A stretch of 64,000 nucleotides of DNA, from the NCBI GenBank assembly GCA_009809945.1, contig WTPW01000201.1, positions 369,049 to 433,048 of the forward strand. The letters run 5' to 3'. The notes beneath the pieces are model-generated. The model had not been told where the DNA came from. It was given only the letters and a program-made list of their open reading frames with translations, and ran no database searches. This document shows positions 47,272 through 57,657 of this stretch, in pieces. The DNA is from Gigaspora margarita (taxonomy: Eukaryota; Glomeromycota; Glomeromycetes; Diversisporales; Gigasporaceae). Position 1 is the first letter of the stretch. Each line of letters starts with the position of its first letter. Both the position numbers and the translations under genes were made by a program.

Positions 47272-48126
47272 AAGATGCTAATGAAGTTGTGGATAGTGAA
47301 ACGTTAGTCGATAACAGAGAAGAAGACGATAAGCAATTGAATGATGGATTTGACAAAGTTTTGGAAAAAGAGGACCTAGAGCGTGCTTGTGAGGTGTGGG
47401 CGAAAAAGGTTAGAGAATTTCGAGGGCCTGTCGCATGGAACAAAGAAGAAAAGAAAGGGCCTACCAGAAAAGGACTCGCCGAATCCAAAGAAGCCTCGGA
47501 TATTGGTTGTTATCAAGACGGAATCGGTGTAAAAAGAAATGAAACTTTCGAAGGATATTTGGAACCTGTCAACAATGACGACTCTGATGCCAATTCGATC
47601 CCAGTGGATTATGTTGTCAAAATGGAATCGGTCTTGAAAAAGCCTACAAAAATTTGAAAAAAGGGTTAATGGATTGTTAAGACAAAGCGACAATCGAAAC
47701 GAAATGGGAGTTGAAATCGAAGATCATGAATATGAAACGTTCGTCGATTATCGAAGCCCCTCCGAATTAAGGCCTACCAAAGACCACTCTAGCAAAACAA
47801 ACAAACCTGGACCCGGCTACAAAAATGGGACTGAAAACAAGAACGAAGAAACCTTGGGACCCATCCCATGTGATCAAATCAAAATTGGTGCAGAGAAAGA
47901 TAAAGCCGATGTTAGTAAATACCAAAAATCCCATGTGATGGATTATGCTGAAGAAATCCGAGTCGAAAAAGATGAACATGAAGTGTCCAAAGATGATGAA
48001 AGACTTACCGAACCCAGCTTTGATAACGAAGCGAAAGGCCCAGAACAGTGCAATGAAGTTGGAATCAGAATCGAAACGGACGAATGTAGGCACCCATCCA
48101 TGATCAAAAATCTGCAAATAGGGTGA
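47262..48126 (+). pseudogene. Sel1-repeat-like cargo in the LTR element, frameshifted
   Basis: Three frames have to be joined to read this. After the 387-aa ORF ends, another frame is open from about 47262 to 47657. It includes ASDIGCYQDGIGVKRNETFE, which matches the Sel1 pattern GxCYxxGIGVEKNE. A further frame (47674-48126) holds weaker units: NEMGVEIEDHEYETFVDY, GYKNGTENKNEETLG, IKIGAEKDKADVSKYQKS, EIRVEKDEHEVSKD and EVGIRIETDE. The aromatic and small residues that pack Sel1 helices are partly lost, so folding is doubtful. The likely origin is a host Sel1 gene captured by the element. The alternative is chance similarity in Lys/Glu-rich protein, which I consider less likely for the first unit. 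Confidence 0.6.
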
Positions 48127-48127
48127 T

Positions 48128-48638
48128 GCCGATAGAATAAATAACCTTGAACAGTACGACAAAAAGAGACTGAAATTTGTGATGAAATGACGAACACCAA
48201 GCGCCTGCCCTAAAAGGTCTTAGAAAAGCCCACGAATATTGGATGAAAAAAATACTCGAATCAAGAGAATTATCTACAAGAAAATAGAAATCCTCCGATA
48301 CTTGCCAATATGCCAGCTACGAATTCGAACTTTCAATCCAGGAGGAAAGACTGTGCAAAAAGAAGAGTTCGATACGATAATCAGATCATACCTCATCTCC
48401 TATTACACAATGCTGCAAGCGACGGTCACAGGAGTGAACCAATATAGAAAGGTCCCTATCATGTGCATGATCTTTTGCCTAATGAAGTCTTTAGGCTGTA
48501 TATCTGCACCGATCATCATCCGACTGTCCCAACCAGATCGATAAAATCTTGATTAACCTCTGACTAAGCAACTAAGCTCTAATCACCCTCGATCCTATAC
48601 TCCATACGGATTATTATACCTGGGAGGTATAAAATAAG
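48128..48638 (+). other. LTR-element internal 3' segment, no clear ORF
   Basis: One open stretch (48239-48544) lacks an ATG start and resembles no family I know. It has the same richer base composition as the rest of the internal region. It may continue the cargo in decayed form. Confidence 0.45.
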
Positions 48639-48639
48639 C

Positions 48640-48651
48640 CAGGGAGGAATG
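48640..48651 (+). promoter_or_regulatory. Polypurine tract of LTR element
   Basis: The purine-rich run AGGGAGGAA sits directly upstream of the right LTR's TGAGACC, where plus-strand DNA synthesis is normally primed. Confidence 0.65.
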
Positions 48652-49223
48652 TGAGACCAGAAACGTGACCTGATGCGGGCACCTGCACTCATGCCTCATG
48701 TATTGCTAAATTTAGGCTTGCTGGCCCAATTTCCACGATTTCTCCGATCGATTCGATATCACCGATCTGGCCAATATTAATAATTGTGCGAGTATAATTG
48801 ATTATAATAATATTATAGATAATAATAATAATTATAATAGTAAGGATTTTAATGATAGGAATGATTCTTTCGAGGGGGTATACTTGAAACAATAACTATA
48901 AATAAAGGCTATTTGGCCCTTGGGAAACAAAAATTGAATCCCACCTTTGCCTAAATAAAACATATCTACTATTATAAACATTCCTTTTATTGTCTTTATT
49001 AAATACTACAAATACATATATTCGATATATAATAAACTAATACATTAGTTGAGCTGCTATTACTACGCCTAATTTGCCTACACTATCCCGAAACTCTGCC
49101 CAACCGCTCAGCCAAATCTAACACACCTCTCTCGAATAATCCTTTTGTTATTCACTACGGAATCACGTGGTCAGTGACCTGATTGCTGCGGAACGATCAA
49201 CTGACCGATTTTCCGATTTCTCA
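48652..49223 (+). repeat. Right LTR (572 bp)
   Basis: Direct repeat of the left LTR with only one AATATTATAGATAATAAT unit, followed by the CCGGTA duplication at 49224-49229. Confidence 0.9.
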
Positions 49224-49229
49224 CCGGTA

Positions 49230-50390
49230 TAAGAGTATATACATTATATGGGTATACACTAAAAAAATTTTTTTGCTCAGATTTCTATCATTTTGAAAAA
49301 TGCAATAATAGTAGGTCAGAATTTATTTATTAACTATGTAGTAAAAAGATCTAATAATCATATAATATCTATTGAATAGTTTTTCATCACTAGTAACATC
49401 AAGAATAATTGCAAACTTCTTGCTGGCATTGAATGTTTCAAATACGAAAAATTTGAATCTCTATCGATAGACAAGCTAGCGTCTTATCTATTTCACCAAA
49501 TTTTATCACAATCAATGAAAATTCAGAAAGAAATATTAATTGGTCTAAAATGAAGGGCGTAAAAAATAATCAACTGCAAAGAACATCACAAAAAACAAAC
49601 AAATAGTTAAAAAAAATAAACTATTATAATGTCGAAACTTTTGTATTATTTTATGCACTAGATACGTGTTGTAAATTGCTATTAAATATTACTTTATATT
49701 ATTGTTATAATTGAAAAATAAAGTCTTAGTAAAAAGAAAAAAAAGAAAAGAAAAAATTTTGAAGACATTTTCCGGACCATCATCCGGACCATCATCCGGA
49801 CCATCACCCGAATCACATGAATCCAACCTGGTACACATTTTCTAAGTACCAGGAACGTAAGTGTATGGATCTAAATCGAAGGCAAAACTTAAAGCTGATT
49901 GGTGTACATTTTTCTCATGTTCATTACCTGTTTTATGTAACATTAAATTTCTAATTTTAGAGGGAAGTTAAAGCGAAGTGAAATTTAGTTAGGAGGTTTA
50001 TATATTTATATATCAAGAATGCGGCGGTTTATGCAGCATGTAGATCATGTATTAACTTCCACTCTAACAATCTGATGTATAAAACTTATCGTAAATTGGT
50101 CATGATTATTATTGCAACAATTCGTTCTTCTTTAGTAAATAATTGGCATAACTATGCCATTACATTTTTATGATGCGTACATGCAAACAACTGTGTGTAA
50201 ATAATAATCATAAGAAAAAATACCCTTCTGAATGAGAGTAATGTTGTAAGTAATGAAGTAATGGAAATTGGAGAGTTCATCCATATAATTGTGAGACTTT
50301 CTTAAAATGAATTAATAAAAAAAATCATTATATCTACCAAACTAGAATTTTATATGATCATACTTATTTATAATGGCCTCAGGCAGCATC
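49230..50390. other. Intergenic sequence with a short 12-bp tandem repeat
   Basis: No gene is recognised. Three copies of a 12-bp unit (CATCATCCGGAC) lie at about 49771-49806. A patch at 50005-50050 (ATATCAAGAATGCGG, ATGCAGCATGTAGATC) resembles the right arm of the fold-back at 16037-16586, so an eroded relative may be present. Confidence 0.5.
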
Positions 50391-50391
50391 A

Positions 50392-50399
50392 ACTGCAAT

Positions 50400-50403
<4 letters not shown>
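50392..50403. repeat. Target duplication of truncated LINE, tail side
   Basis: ACTGCAATAATT matches 50876-50887 exactly and adjoins the poly-T run at 50404-50429. Confidence 0.9.
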
Positions 50404-50435
<32 letters not shown>

Positions 50436-50875
50436 CCTCCGAAGAGGACGCCATGTAGGCGTACTTTATTAATAATTTACTAACTGACACTTAACACAAA
50501 ATTATATTATAATAAAAGTAGATCTATCAGACTATTTACATCTTTATTCTAGAATAAGTTCTTCCTACCTGCCCTAAAATCTATTTGAGAAAGTTCAGAT
50601 TAAGATACTTTATTACTTTCTTTAAACTGTTATGTCCCTCCTTTTGTAAAGCTTTCAGAACCTTTACCTCCTTACTAATTCTCATTTGGATTATAGCAGG
50701 TAGTGTTGATTCTGGTATCCCTTTCTGTCCCCATTTGACCTGGGCATACCAACACCAGATCTCATATAAACAGGTGATATGCAGCCATATAGCTGCTTTA
50801 CGTTTAGCAGGCTCTTCAATGTTCGTAGCAGAAAATATTTCATCCCATGACTTCGGGGGTCCATCGTCATTTGAT
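50404..50875 (-). mobile_element. Young 5'-truncated LINE insertion
   Basis: The element has a poly-A tail (poly-T on the plus strand) of about 26 bases, a short 3' UTR with ATTAATAAAG, an intact C-terminal coding frame and a perfect 12-bp target duplication. Only the last about 470 bp of the parent element was copied. Confidence 0.9.
50581..50875 (-). CDS. LINE ORF2 C-terminal fragment, open
   Basis: The minus strand reads without a stop from the truncation point to TAG at 50581-50583. It is Trp- and Lys-rich: KSWDEIFSATNIEEPAKRKA, LYEIWCWYAQVKWGQKGIPE and ending LNLNFLK. This matches my memory of the C-terminal tail of Rhizophagus LINE polyproteins, downstream of the reverse transcriptase. 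It has no start and no promoter, so it is not expected to be expressed. The intact frame agrees with recent insertion. Confidence 0.75.
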
Positions 50876-50939
50876 ACTGCAATAATTAAAATAAAAATAT
50901 ATTAATTTTCAAAAATGATCTGTAGTATCATACTTAGTA

Positions 50940-51400
50940 CGTTCCTGGTTTTAGCGCGACTGCGTCGCGCAGCTATCCTAATGTAATTTTAGTATGTATG
51001 AAATCGATAGAAATCTGAGAATTGAACTATATTAATATGTAACATGATGATATACATTCCCAACATCAACCGTCCAACCGAAACCGATCACCCAAGTCAA
51101 CCAGATCATAATAATATTGTCGTGGGGTTAATGAATGTATAGGGTTATACACTCAATTCCGCTCAGTGGTTCGTCTAGTCTTGCACTCGCTTTGTACACA
51201 GCTACGTTTCTTACTCAAACACTGTCCTCTTCTTAATAACAACTTCTCGCGACCTTCTCTACACAAGGTACTAAGTTGGAATTACTAGGCACAGGTTATT
51301 CCTTAAGAAATCGAAGCCTGGGTTCGATCTGCAAGATCGAACCTCTATTTATTTAATTCTATAATACAGGGGTATCGTAATAAACCACCACAAATATACC
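50940..51400. other. Less AT-rich segment with a strong hairpin, possible solo LTR
   Basis: The sequence at 51110-51370 is of ordinary composition and contains the perfect stem GGTTCGATCT/AGATCGAACC at about 51309-51332. It resembles LTR sequence but no second copy or TG...CA boundary with duplication could be fixed. A GC patch at 50955-50980 (GCGACTGCGTCGCGCAGCTA) recurs in related form at 56245-56268. Confidence 0.4.
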
Positions 51401-51625
51401 AACCGGTTTAATATAACACAAACGGGTCACCCGTTAAAAATCAGCTGTTTTCATAAATTCTTGAAAAACTGAACTCAGAAACTTATCGATACGGTTATCG
51501 CTCAGTTGTTCCAGAATTTATGAAAACAGCATGTAATCGGATAGTTTCGGGTAATCAGTTACCAACCGGTTTTTACCCGACGGGTCACGGTTGGAGATTT
51601 TCAAACCGGTTTGGAGCCCTATATA
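51400..51625. mobile_element. Fold-back sequence upstream of the Crinkler gene
   Basis: Inverted arms AGCTGTTTTCATAAATTCT (about 51443) and its inverse near 51515 form a hairpin. ACCGGTT words and ACGGGTCAC flank it on both sides. It lies about 230 bp before the Crinkler ATG and could influence transcription, but this is inference. Confidence 0.55.
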
Positions 51626-51857
51626 CACCTTCAAGTGCCTAGTTATAAAGCAATATAAAAAGCTTGTGTAACAGTGCGTTTCCAATAAAATCAATAACAA
51701 AAATAAACAAATAACAACTCTAACAACTCTGTTTATCAAATAATAATTTATCAAATGCTTATTGGTCAATCAACGTAATTATTTTTATTTGTGGAAAAAT
51801 TATTTTGTTAGACCTTGTTTTAATCCTCGATTTTCCTTTTACAGATATACCGTCGAT

Positions 51858-54800
51858 ATGATATTAATGTGCTTTGTTTTAGGCTCTCCATTATCAGGGT
51901 GTTTTCCAATAGACATATGTAAAAAATTAACTGTTGATGGTGCTGAAGTCAATATTGAAGATCTTAGTGTTGGACATCTAAAAAAACTCATTCGAAGCAC
52001 TATAAACGAAGATATTGCCCTTAATTACTTGGAGCTTTGGAAAGTCGAAATTTCTCTCACAGATGAAGAAAAAAAGTATGAAGTACTTGATGAAAGGCCT
52101 TATAACGTTGACATAGAACAAGAATTCGGTGGCATAAAATTGGATGGGTTTATGATGTTTAGTGATGTTTTTCAAAATGACTATATTCCTCCAAAGCGAC
52201 ATATTCACTTAATTGTGCGGTTACCTACCACCACTTGTAAGTGTTTTCTAAAATCTTACTCCAAATTTGGTGATATTAATTACGTTTTCTTTGGCCTCAT
52301 ATTCCTTTTATTTTTCTTTGTTTTTTTTGTATAACAATATTATAACAGCCAATAACACACCAAATTCATTAGAATGGAGTATTCGTTCAATAGATAATAA
52401 TTCTATCCTTTTAGGTGTAAATCAGATCATCGCTCCATTCGATCAACTTTTTACAAAATGCAGTGATGAAAAATTAGAGCTTCCTATCTTCAAGCCAGAC
52501 AGAAACCATCCTTCTTTTAATATGATACAAAAACTTCAAATTCCATCTAATCCTGAATATAATAATTCAAGCCCTTTCTTTCTCATCAATGATCTTCCCA
52601 AGGACGGGCATGGTGGAATAACTGATACCACTGATTTGGAACAATTTTCACAGACTAAAGAATGTTTGGTAGTTATGGGAACTTCTGGTTCTGGAAAGAC
52701 GAGAACATTAATTGAATTTTTATGTAAGAAGTATGGGTTTTATTTTATAGGAACTACAATGGGAAATCCAGGTTCAAATGATCTTCACAATATGGTTCAA
52801 TATATGTCTTCAAAATTGACTAGAACTTCTTCAACTGATAATGATGCTTACGCTTTGAGATTTTGTAAATGCATGCTACTTGCTCGAATTTATCTTTTGA
52901 ATTACATATTTGAAAAATATAAAAAAATAAGCGCATATAATTGGACTTTTTTACAGCTTTTTCCAACCTATTTTTTTGAAGATGTAGATATTTTTGACGA
53001 GTTAACTTTTGAATTTAGAAAAACCTCTGAGGATTTTTTGGATAATTCGATTCAGTCATTAATTTTAAAAATTAGAAAATTTACAAATCAGGTATATAGA
53101 ATTTTCATGTAAGATTTTTTTTACTTAATTTTATTTACAGTATTTTGCTATAATCTTTAGATAAGGCTTCCAATAATTTTAGATGAGGCCCAAGTAATCA
53201 TCGACCAATTCGAAGATAAATTCACTTCCTCTACTAATTCGGAAGTAACTCGGCCATTGTATTCAATAGTTATTAGGGCTTTTACAATGAGGCACGTTTG
53301 TGTTATTCCTTCAGGAACAGGATTAACAATGAAATCGGTAATTAATCTTACAGGCTCAGGAGTTGTAAAAGGAAGAAATTGGAATAATCAAATGGTTATT
53401 ATAAAAAATGGTTTCGATTCAATTGACAAAGTCAGGAATTTTCTGTCAAAATTTGGATTTCCATGCGATGACCACCAGAATATTTTGCAATGGTTGGTAG
53501 GGCGAGTTAGATTCACTGCATCTTTTGCTGAAGAATGGTTAAGTACCGATTGTAGCATAAGTGAATTGTTTGATTGGTTCAAAAGAAAATACACTGATCC
53601 GAATAGCGATAAAAGTATTATGATCAAAATTATTAAGCGAACAGACAATGAATCTGTGCGAAAGAGAATACGAGAAAGTTTACTAGAAGAAGGTGCAAGT
53701 GATTTTGATATCATTTCATTATTGGAAAGAATTGTGGCTAAGATTTGGTACACTGGATGCAGCTCAATTCTTGCACAAGAAAGTGCTTTAACATTATTTG
53801 AGTATGGGATAGCACTTTTGGAGAGAAGTTCGTTTGGCGATTTGCAAATTTGCGTATACGAACCTCTTGTAATATACTCGGCATTAGAGTATTTTAAAAA
53901 ATATAAAGATCTCTCTTTTCATATTTTAGACATCATGTCTGAAGTAAATTACTCTCCATCAAGTATGGGAATTTTATGGGAGAGTCTTATTCCCGACGCT
54001 ATCACAAAGCTTTTTCAAAACAATGCACATGTATTTAAAAGACCGCTTCCATATAAAGATTGGGAAATTTATCAGCCACCTAACAGCAAACCCTGTGTTC
54101 TAGCCATGCGCAATTCATCTAATTATAATTTACCAGACTTTTTAGAAAATCCTATTGCTCCTTTTTTCTATCCGGAAAATACAGCAGGGCCAGATGTAGT
54201 AACGGTGGCGTGTCCAGTGAATTCAGACAAGAAGTATGTTTTTTTTTTCATCACACCCATAGTTATAATTGTAACGCCATAGTATAATTTTACTATTGCA
54301 TGGTACTTTAATATCTAAATTCAACGCGTTATTTTGTAAAATTAATTTGGTTGTCAACAATATATAGGTTTATAGTAATAATTAATAGAAGCATTGTATT
54401 TAATTTAGGTATCTCGTTTTAACTCAAGCAAAACTTCGAGAAAAAAATGAAGGCGATTTCCTATTAACTACTGATCCAAGAAAGTTTTACCATACGAGAT
54501 CGAAAAATACAGAAGATAAATTGGTAATATTTTGGTATTTACTTTTTCTTTTTTTATTTTATAAAATTTAATTGTTTTATAACTTTTAATTTAATATCTA
54601 TAATTAGTTGAAAGGGAAGATATACAAAGAATCCTTCAATAAAGTATCAAAGCTGATTGATGAGAAGTATAATGGTGTGTTCAGGGTTTTTATCAGTTAT
54701 CCTGCCACAGTAAAATTAAAGGAAGAAATTGATAGGTCTACGAATATAGAAATGGATAGCACATCAGAAGACTGGACCGCAATTATCGATGCAAATAATT

Positions 54801-54871
54801 GTAATTTGATTTTTGATCAACGTCATATTAACATGTTTAATGGGTTAAAGCAGTCGAAAAAGAGAAAATGA
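51858..54871 (+). CDS. Crinkler (CRN)-like effector: header, P-loop NTPase and nuclease-like C-terminus
   Basis: Five exons splice in frame: 51858-52236, 52349-53091, 53161-54233, 54409-54523 and 54608-54871 (2574 nt, about 857 aa). All introns are GT-AG and 69-175 bp. The start was chosen because MILMCFVLGSPLSGCFPIDI is the typical first strand of the CRN header. The header continues to about residue 125, with LYLELWKVEISL-like spacing (here LNYLELWKVEISL). Walker A is GTSGSGKT (237-244). Walker B is IILDE (379-383), at the start of exon 3. A PD-(D/E)xK-like pair follows: PD at 718-719, then QAK at 738-740, and later TDPRKFYH. This header-NTPase-nuclease layout is known for CR-type effectors, which act in nuclei. 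No signal peptide is seen, as is usual in fungal CRNs. No defect was found. Confidence 0.88.
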
Positions 54872-56460
54872 AAGCAGCTTAGATTTTAGGAAAATTTATT
54901 AATATGGCTTACTTAGAAATGAGATATTCTTACTAGAAAAATGGTAACGAGATAATGAAAATATCATTTATTATGTGAGATCGTACAATTCTGTATTTCT
55001 TGATCATTTGTACTTATCATAAAATTAAGAGATGCTCACGGTTCTCTAAATTGAAATATTTGTACCTTTCATATCTCTTAATTTATATATATTTTTTTAA
55101 TTAGCTACTATATACTTTGCGGAAACCTTACATTTTTGCGATAGTATTAAAATATCGTATATACTAGTACGATCACATGAAATGTGTGAGGGATGGTTTG
55201 AATAATGTTTTTGGAAGGAGTTAAACATTTCATAAGTAGATTATTCAATATGATGCAAATCTGACGTTACTGATTATTTAAATTTAGAGTTCATCCATTT
55301 AAATGTTTTAATTGGTTACCTCCGCATTACGACATTTTTGATCATTCACAATCTATAATAGTAGTTACTATGATATTCTAGAAATCTGTAACTAATTGCG
55401 ACCAGTTTGTTAATACTTAATTGTTGAATAGATTATTATTACATTTTTGATTAAAAATGTATTGTAACCAAATCGGGTATAGAGTGAGAATGTTCATTAT
55501 TGCGTCATAAATTTGTAAGTCATCTTTGAATTGATAATCAATATGTGAAAAATTGAGATGTTACACCATATGTGAAAATTAAGACGTTACACCAATATGA
55601 CGACTTAACTATAATATCCATTTATGATTTTTGAAAGCACTCATTTTTTTAAAAATCGACATTTGATAATAAACCAACTCTAACTAAATACTATATTTTA
55701 CTGAATAACGAGTAAGTCTTTTTTAAGCTTGTTTAATTTTTGGTGATTAATGGTGAATTAAACATTTTACAAATTCATTTCACAGTTATTTCACGAAGTG
55801 TCGATAAAATGAATGTCAGTGAAATGCCACGTATCCATAAAATTTATATACAGTAGTCATTTTTATAACAGCTAACATGTTAATTTAGGCTCATAAATTT
55901 GTAATTTATTATAAAGTGTGAATGGTCAGTTTAGGCAAAAACATCTATATAGAGTTTAGATACCAACATGTTTGATATTGATGGAGAATAAGTCTGTTTT
56001 TCTCCCATGTTAATAGTCATGATCGAGCAAGTATAAATAAAGCATGTTATAATTGAAGCACTCAAACTAATGGTTCGTCTTTGATTAATTTATTTTTATT
56101 TGTGCTAAATGAGCCAAAGTCTTTGTAATAATAAGTGATACGGATAAAAGTTCGGGTAAAAGTTAACAAATTATTGTCAAATATTACTTTACATGAACGT
56201 GCTTTTTGAACTTTGCCGAGTGATCGTGCTGGTCCTGCGCCGCGTCACACGCTGCGCAGCTACCCTAATCTGGATAATATAAAATTTTTTTATAGTAAAT
56301 TCCAAATACAGGTTCTTACTCGATGACTAAATAATTATATTAGGCTTTTAATAATTTTCAAGTTGGGTTATGATTTTATTACAGAATTTCGAAATTCTAT
56401 TGTAAGGATCGTTATTGTTTTGAAAAAATTATTAGGCTATACGTACAAATAAAAATTTAA
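54872..56460. other. Intergenic region downstream of the Crinkler gene
   Basis: No ORF above 60 codons, no TIR pair and no array. A GC-rich word, GCGCCGCGTCACACGCTGCG, at about 56238-56257 resembles the patch at 50955. This stretch and the gene are the least transposon-dense part of the window. Confidence 0.5.
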
Positions 56461-56489
56461 GGTATAAATGATGGGGTTCGTATCACTTC

Positions 56490-56710
56490 TTATTTCACAG
56501 ATACCTTGTTTCACAGACAATTAATTCATAGACAAGTTTATTTTAAATTGCAGACTGCATTTCATAGACATTTCATTTTATAGGCATTTCATTTTGTAGG
56601 CATTTCATTTTGTAGACAAATAACTTCTGAATCAGTGTTAAAGATTGTCTACAAAATGAAATGTCTATAAAATGAATTGTCTATGAAATGAATTATCTGT
56701 AAATTAACAA
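56490..56710. repeat. Inverted and direct repeats of CATTTCATTTTGTAGACA
   Basis: Four direct copies of words like CATTTCATTTTRTAGGCA (56560-56620) face three inverted copies (56650-56700), making a fold-back of about 200 bp. It is probably a small TIR element, but its ends are uncertain. Confidence 0.5.
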
Positions 56711-57109
56711 AAAAAATAAAATGCACAGTACAACTATTACATACGAACAAATAGATTCAGCAGCTCTATTTAGATAGTGTACAAATTCATTTTAAGCGGA
56801 AATTAAAAACTGAATCAAGCGATGAGCACCAGTTTTCAATTTTATTCGAAGTTCATTTTCTTTTTTTAGAAATAAAAACTATTTTCTTCTTTTTAATAGG
56901 CCTTTTTTCATTAGAACAAGAACTATGAAGTGACACGATTTGTTCGGGAACTTGATAATGGAGATCGTAGATTTGAAGTGGGATTAGATCCGAACGAGAA
57001 ATCATAAGTTTTTTTCTCTTGTTCTTGATTTGTTTTATTTTTATTGATATTAACTTATAATTTCACCCTTTTGTAGATTATTCTTTGCTGAAACTAGTGA
57101 TACGGGTCG

Positions 57110-57175
57110 ATGAAAAATCGTGGGCCGAGGCCGATCCCAAAAGGCTCGGGCCGGTCGACCGGGCTGACCTTTTGT
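57110..57175. repeat. GC-rich GGGCCG patch, first copy
   Basis: The sequence has GTGGGCCGAGGCCGATCC and GGCTCGGGCCGGTCGACC within 60 bp. A related, inverted-looking patch lies at 57768-57832. It may be the ends of an element that carries the MITE at 57385-57657 between them. The GC contrast with the neighbourhood is sharp. Confidence 0.5.
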
Positions 57176-57384
57176 TAGTGTAATTTTTTCTGATCAGAAT
57201 CAGTCAACATTTGTCTATATTAAACGTGTAAAAGGCCATCAGGTAGTTTTTCGTCGAATTCTAGTGATATTAAATTATTTAATTTTTTATTCTTTTTGTC
57301 CTTGAGAAAAATTCCAGCATGTTAGTATTTTATGTTGATTGTCTATGCCTCCGAACACTCTCGAAAATTCTGATACTTAGATTG

Positions 57385-57657
57385 GGCCAGACCAATTTAA
57401 TTCGGTGGTTTACATTACATCCTGCTCACAAAAGAGGGGGGGGTGGTTCATATAGTAAAATTTTAAAAAATTTTTTTTCCAAAAAAAAAAAAAAATTTCC
57501 GATTTGTTCCGGGACTATATAAAAATTTTCCGAAATATTCCGTAGTACTATGTATATCTGTCAAAATTTTTTTTTACTATGAGGGAGGTGGGGGAGCTCT
57601 GAGGAGGAGGAGGGGGGGGGGGGGTAATGTAAACCACCGAATTAAATTGGTCTGGCC
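57385..57657. mobile_element. MITE with 34-bp perfect TIRs
   Basis: GGCCAGACCAATTTAATTCG plus the next 14 bases at 57385-57418 are the exact inverse of 57624-57657. The interior has a poly-A run, poly-G tracts (57605-57624) and CCG words. I could not define a target duplication. Perfect TIRs suggest recent mobility or conversion. Confidence 0.8.

Larger units (their letters stand above)
45234..49223 (+). mobile_element. LTR retrotransposon without pol, with Sel1-like cargo
   Basis: Two direct repeats start TGAGACC and end TTTCTCA, flanked by CCGGTA duplications. A leader with TTGGTGGTGACTGTGAGATC follows the left LTR. A purine run, AGGGAGGAA, precedes the right LTR. The internal 2.75 kb has no protease, RT, RNase H or integrase motif that I can see. 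It carries a 387-codon ORF and then frames resembling Sel1 repeats. The element must rely on enzymes supplied by another element. The two LTRs differ by many transitions, so it is not recent. Confidence 0.88.

Noticed and set aside
47376..48200. Minus-strand ORFs of 85-131 codons with many Phe and Ser
   Set aside because: Shadows of the plus-strand cargo frames of the LTR element.
51309..51332. GGTTCGATC word like a tRNA B box
   Set aside because: No A box at the right distance and no cloverleaf; it is one arm of a simple hairpin.
51762..51857. Upstream 32-codon extension of the Crinkler ORF
   Set aside because: The canonical CRN header begins at the Met at 51858; the extension has no family resemblance.
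52267..52348. Hydrophobic start of the second Crinkler ORF, which could be read as a signal peptide
   Set aside because: It lies in the 112-bp GT-AG intron; splicing joins exon 1 to 52349 in frame.
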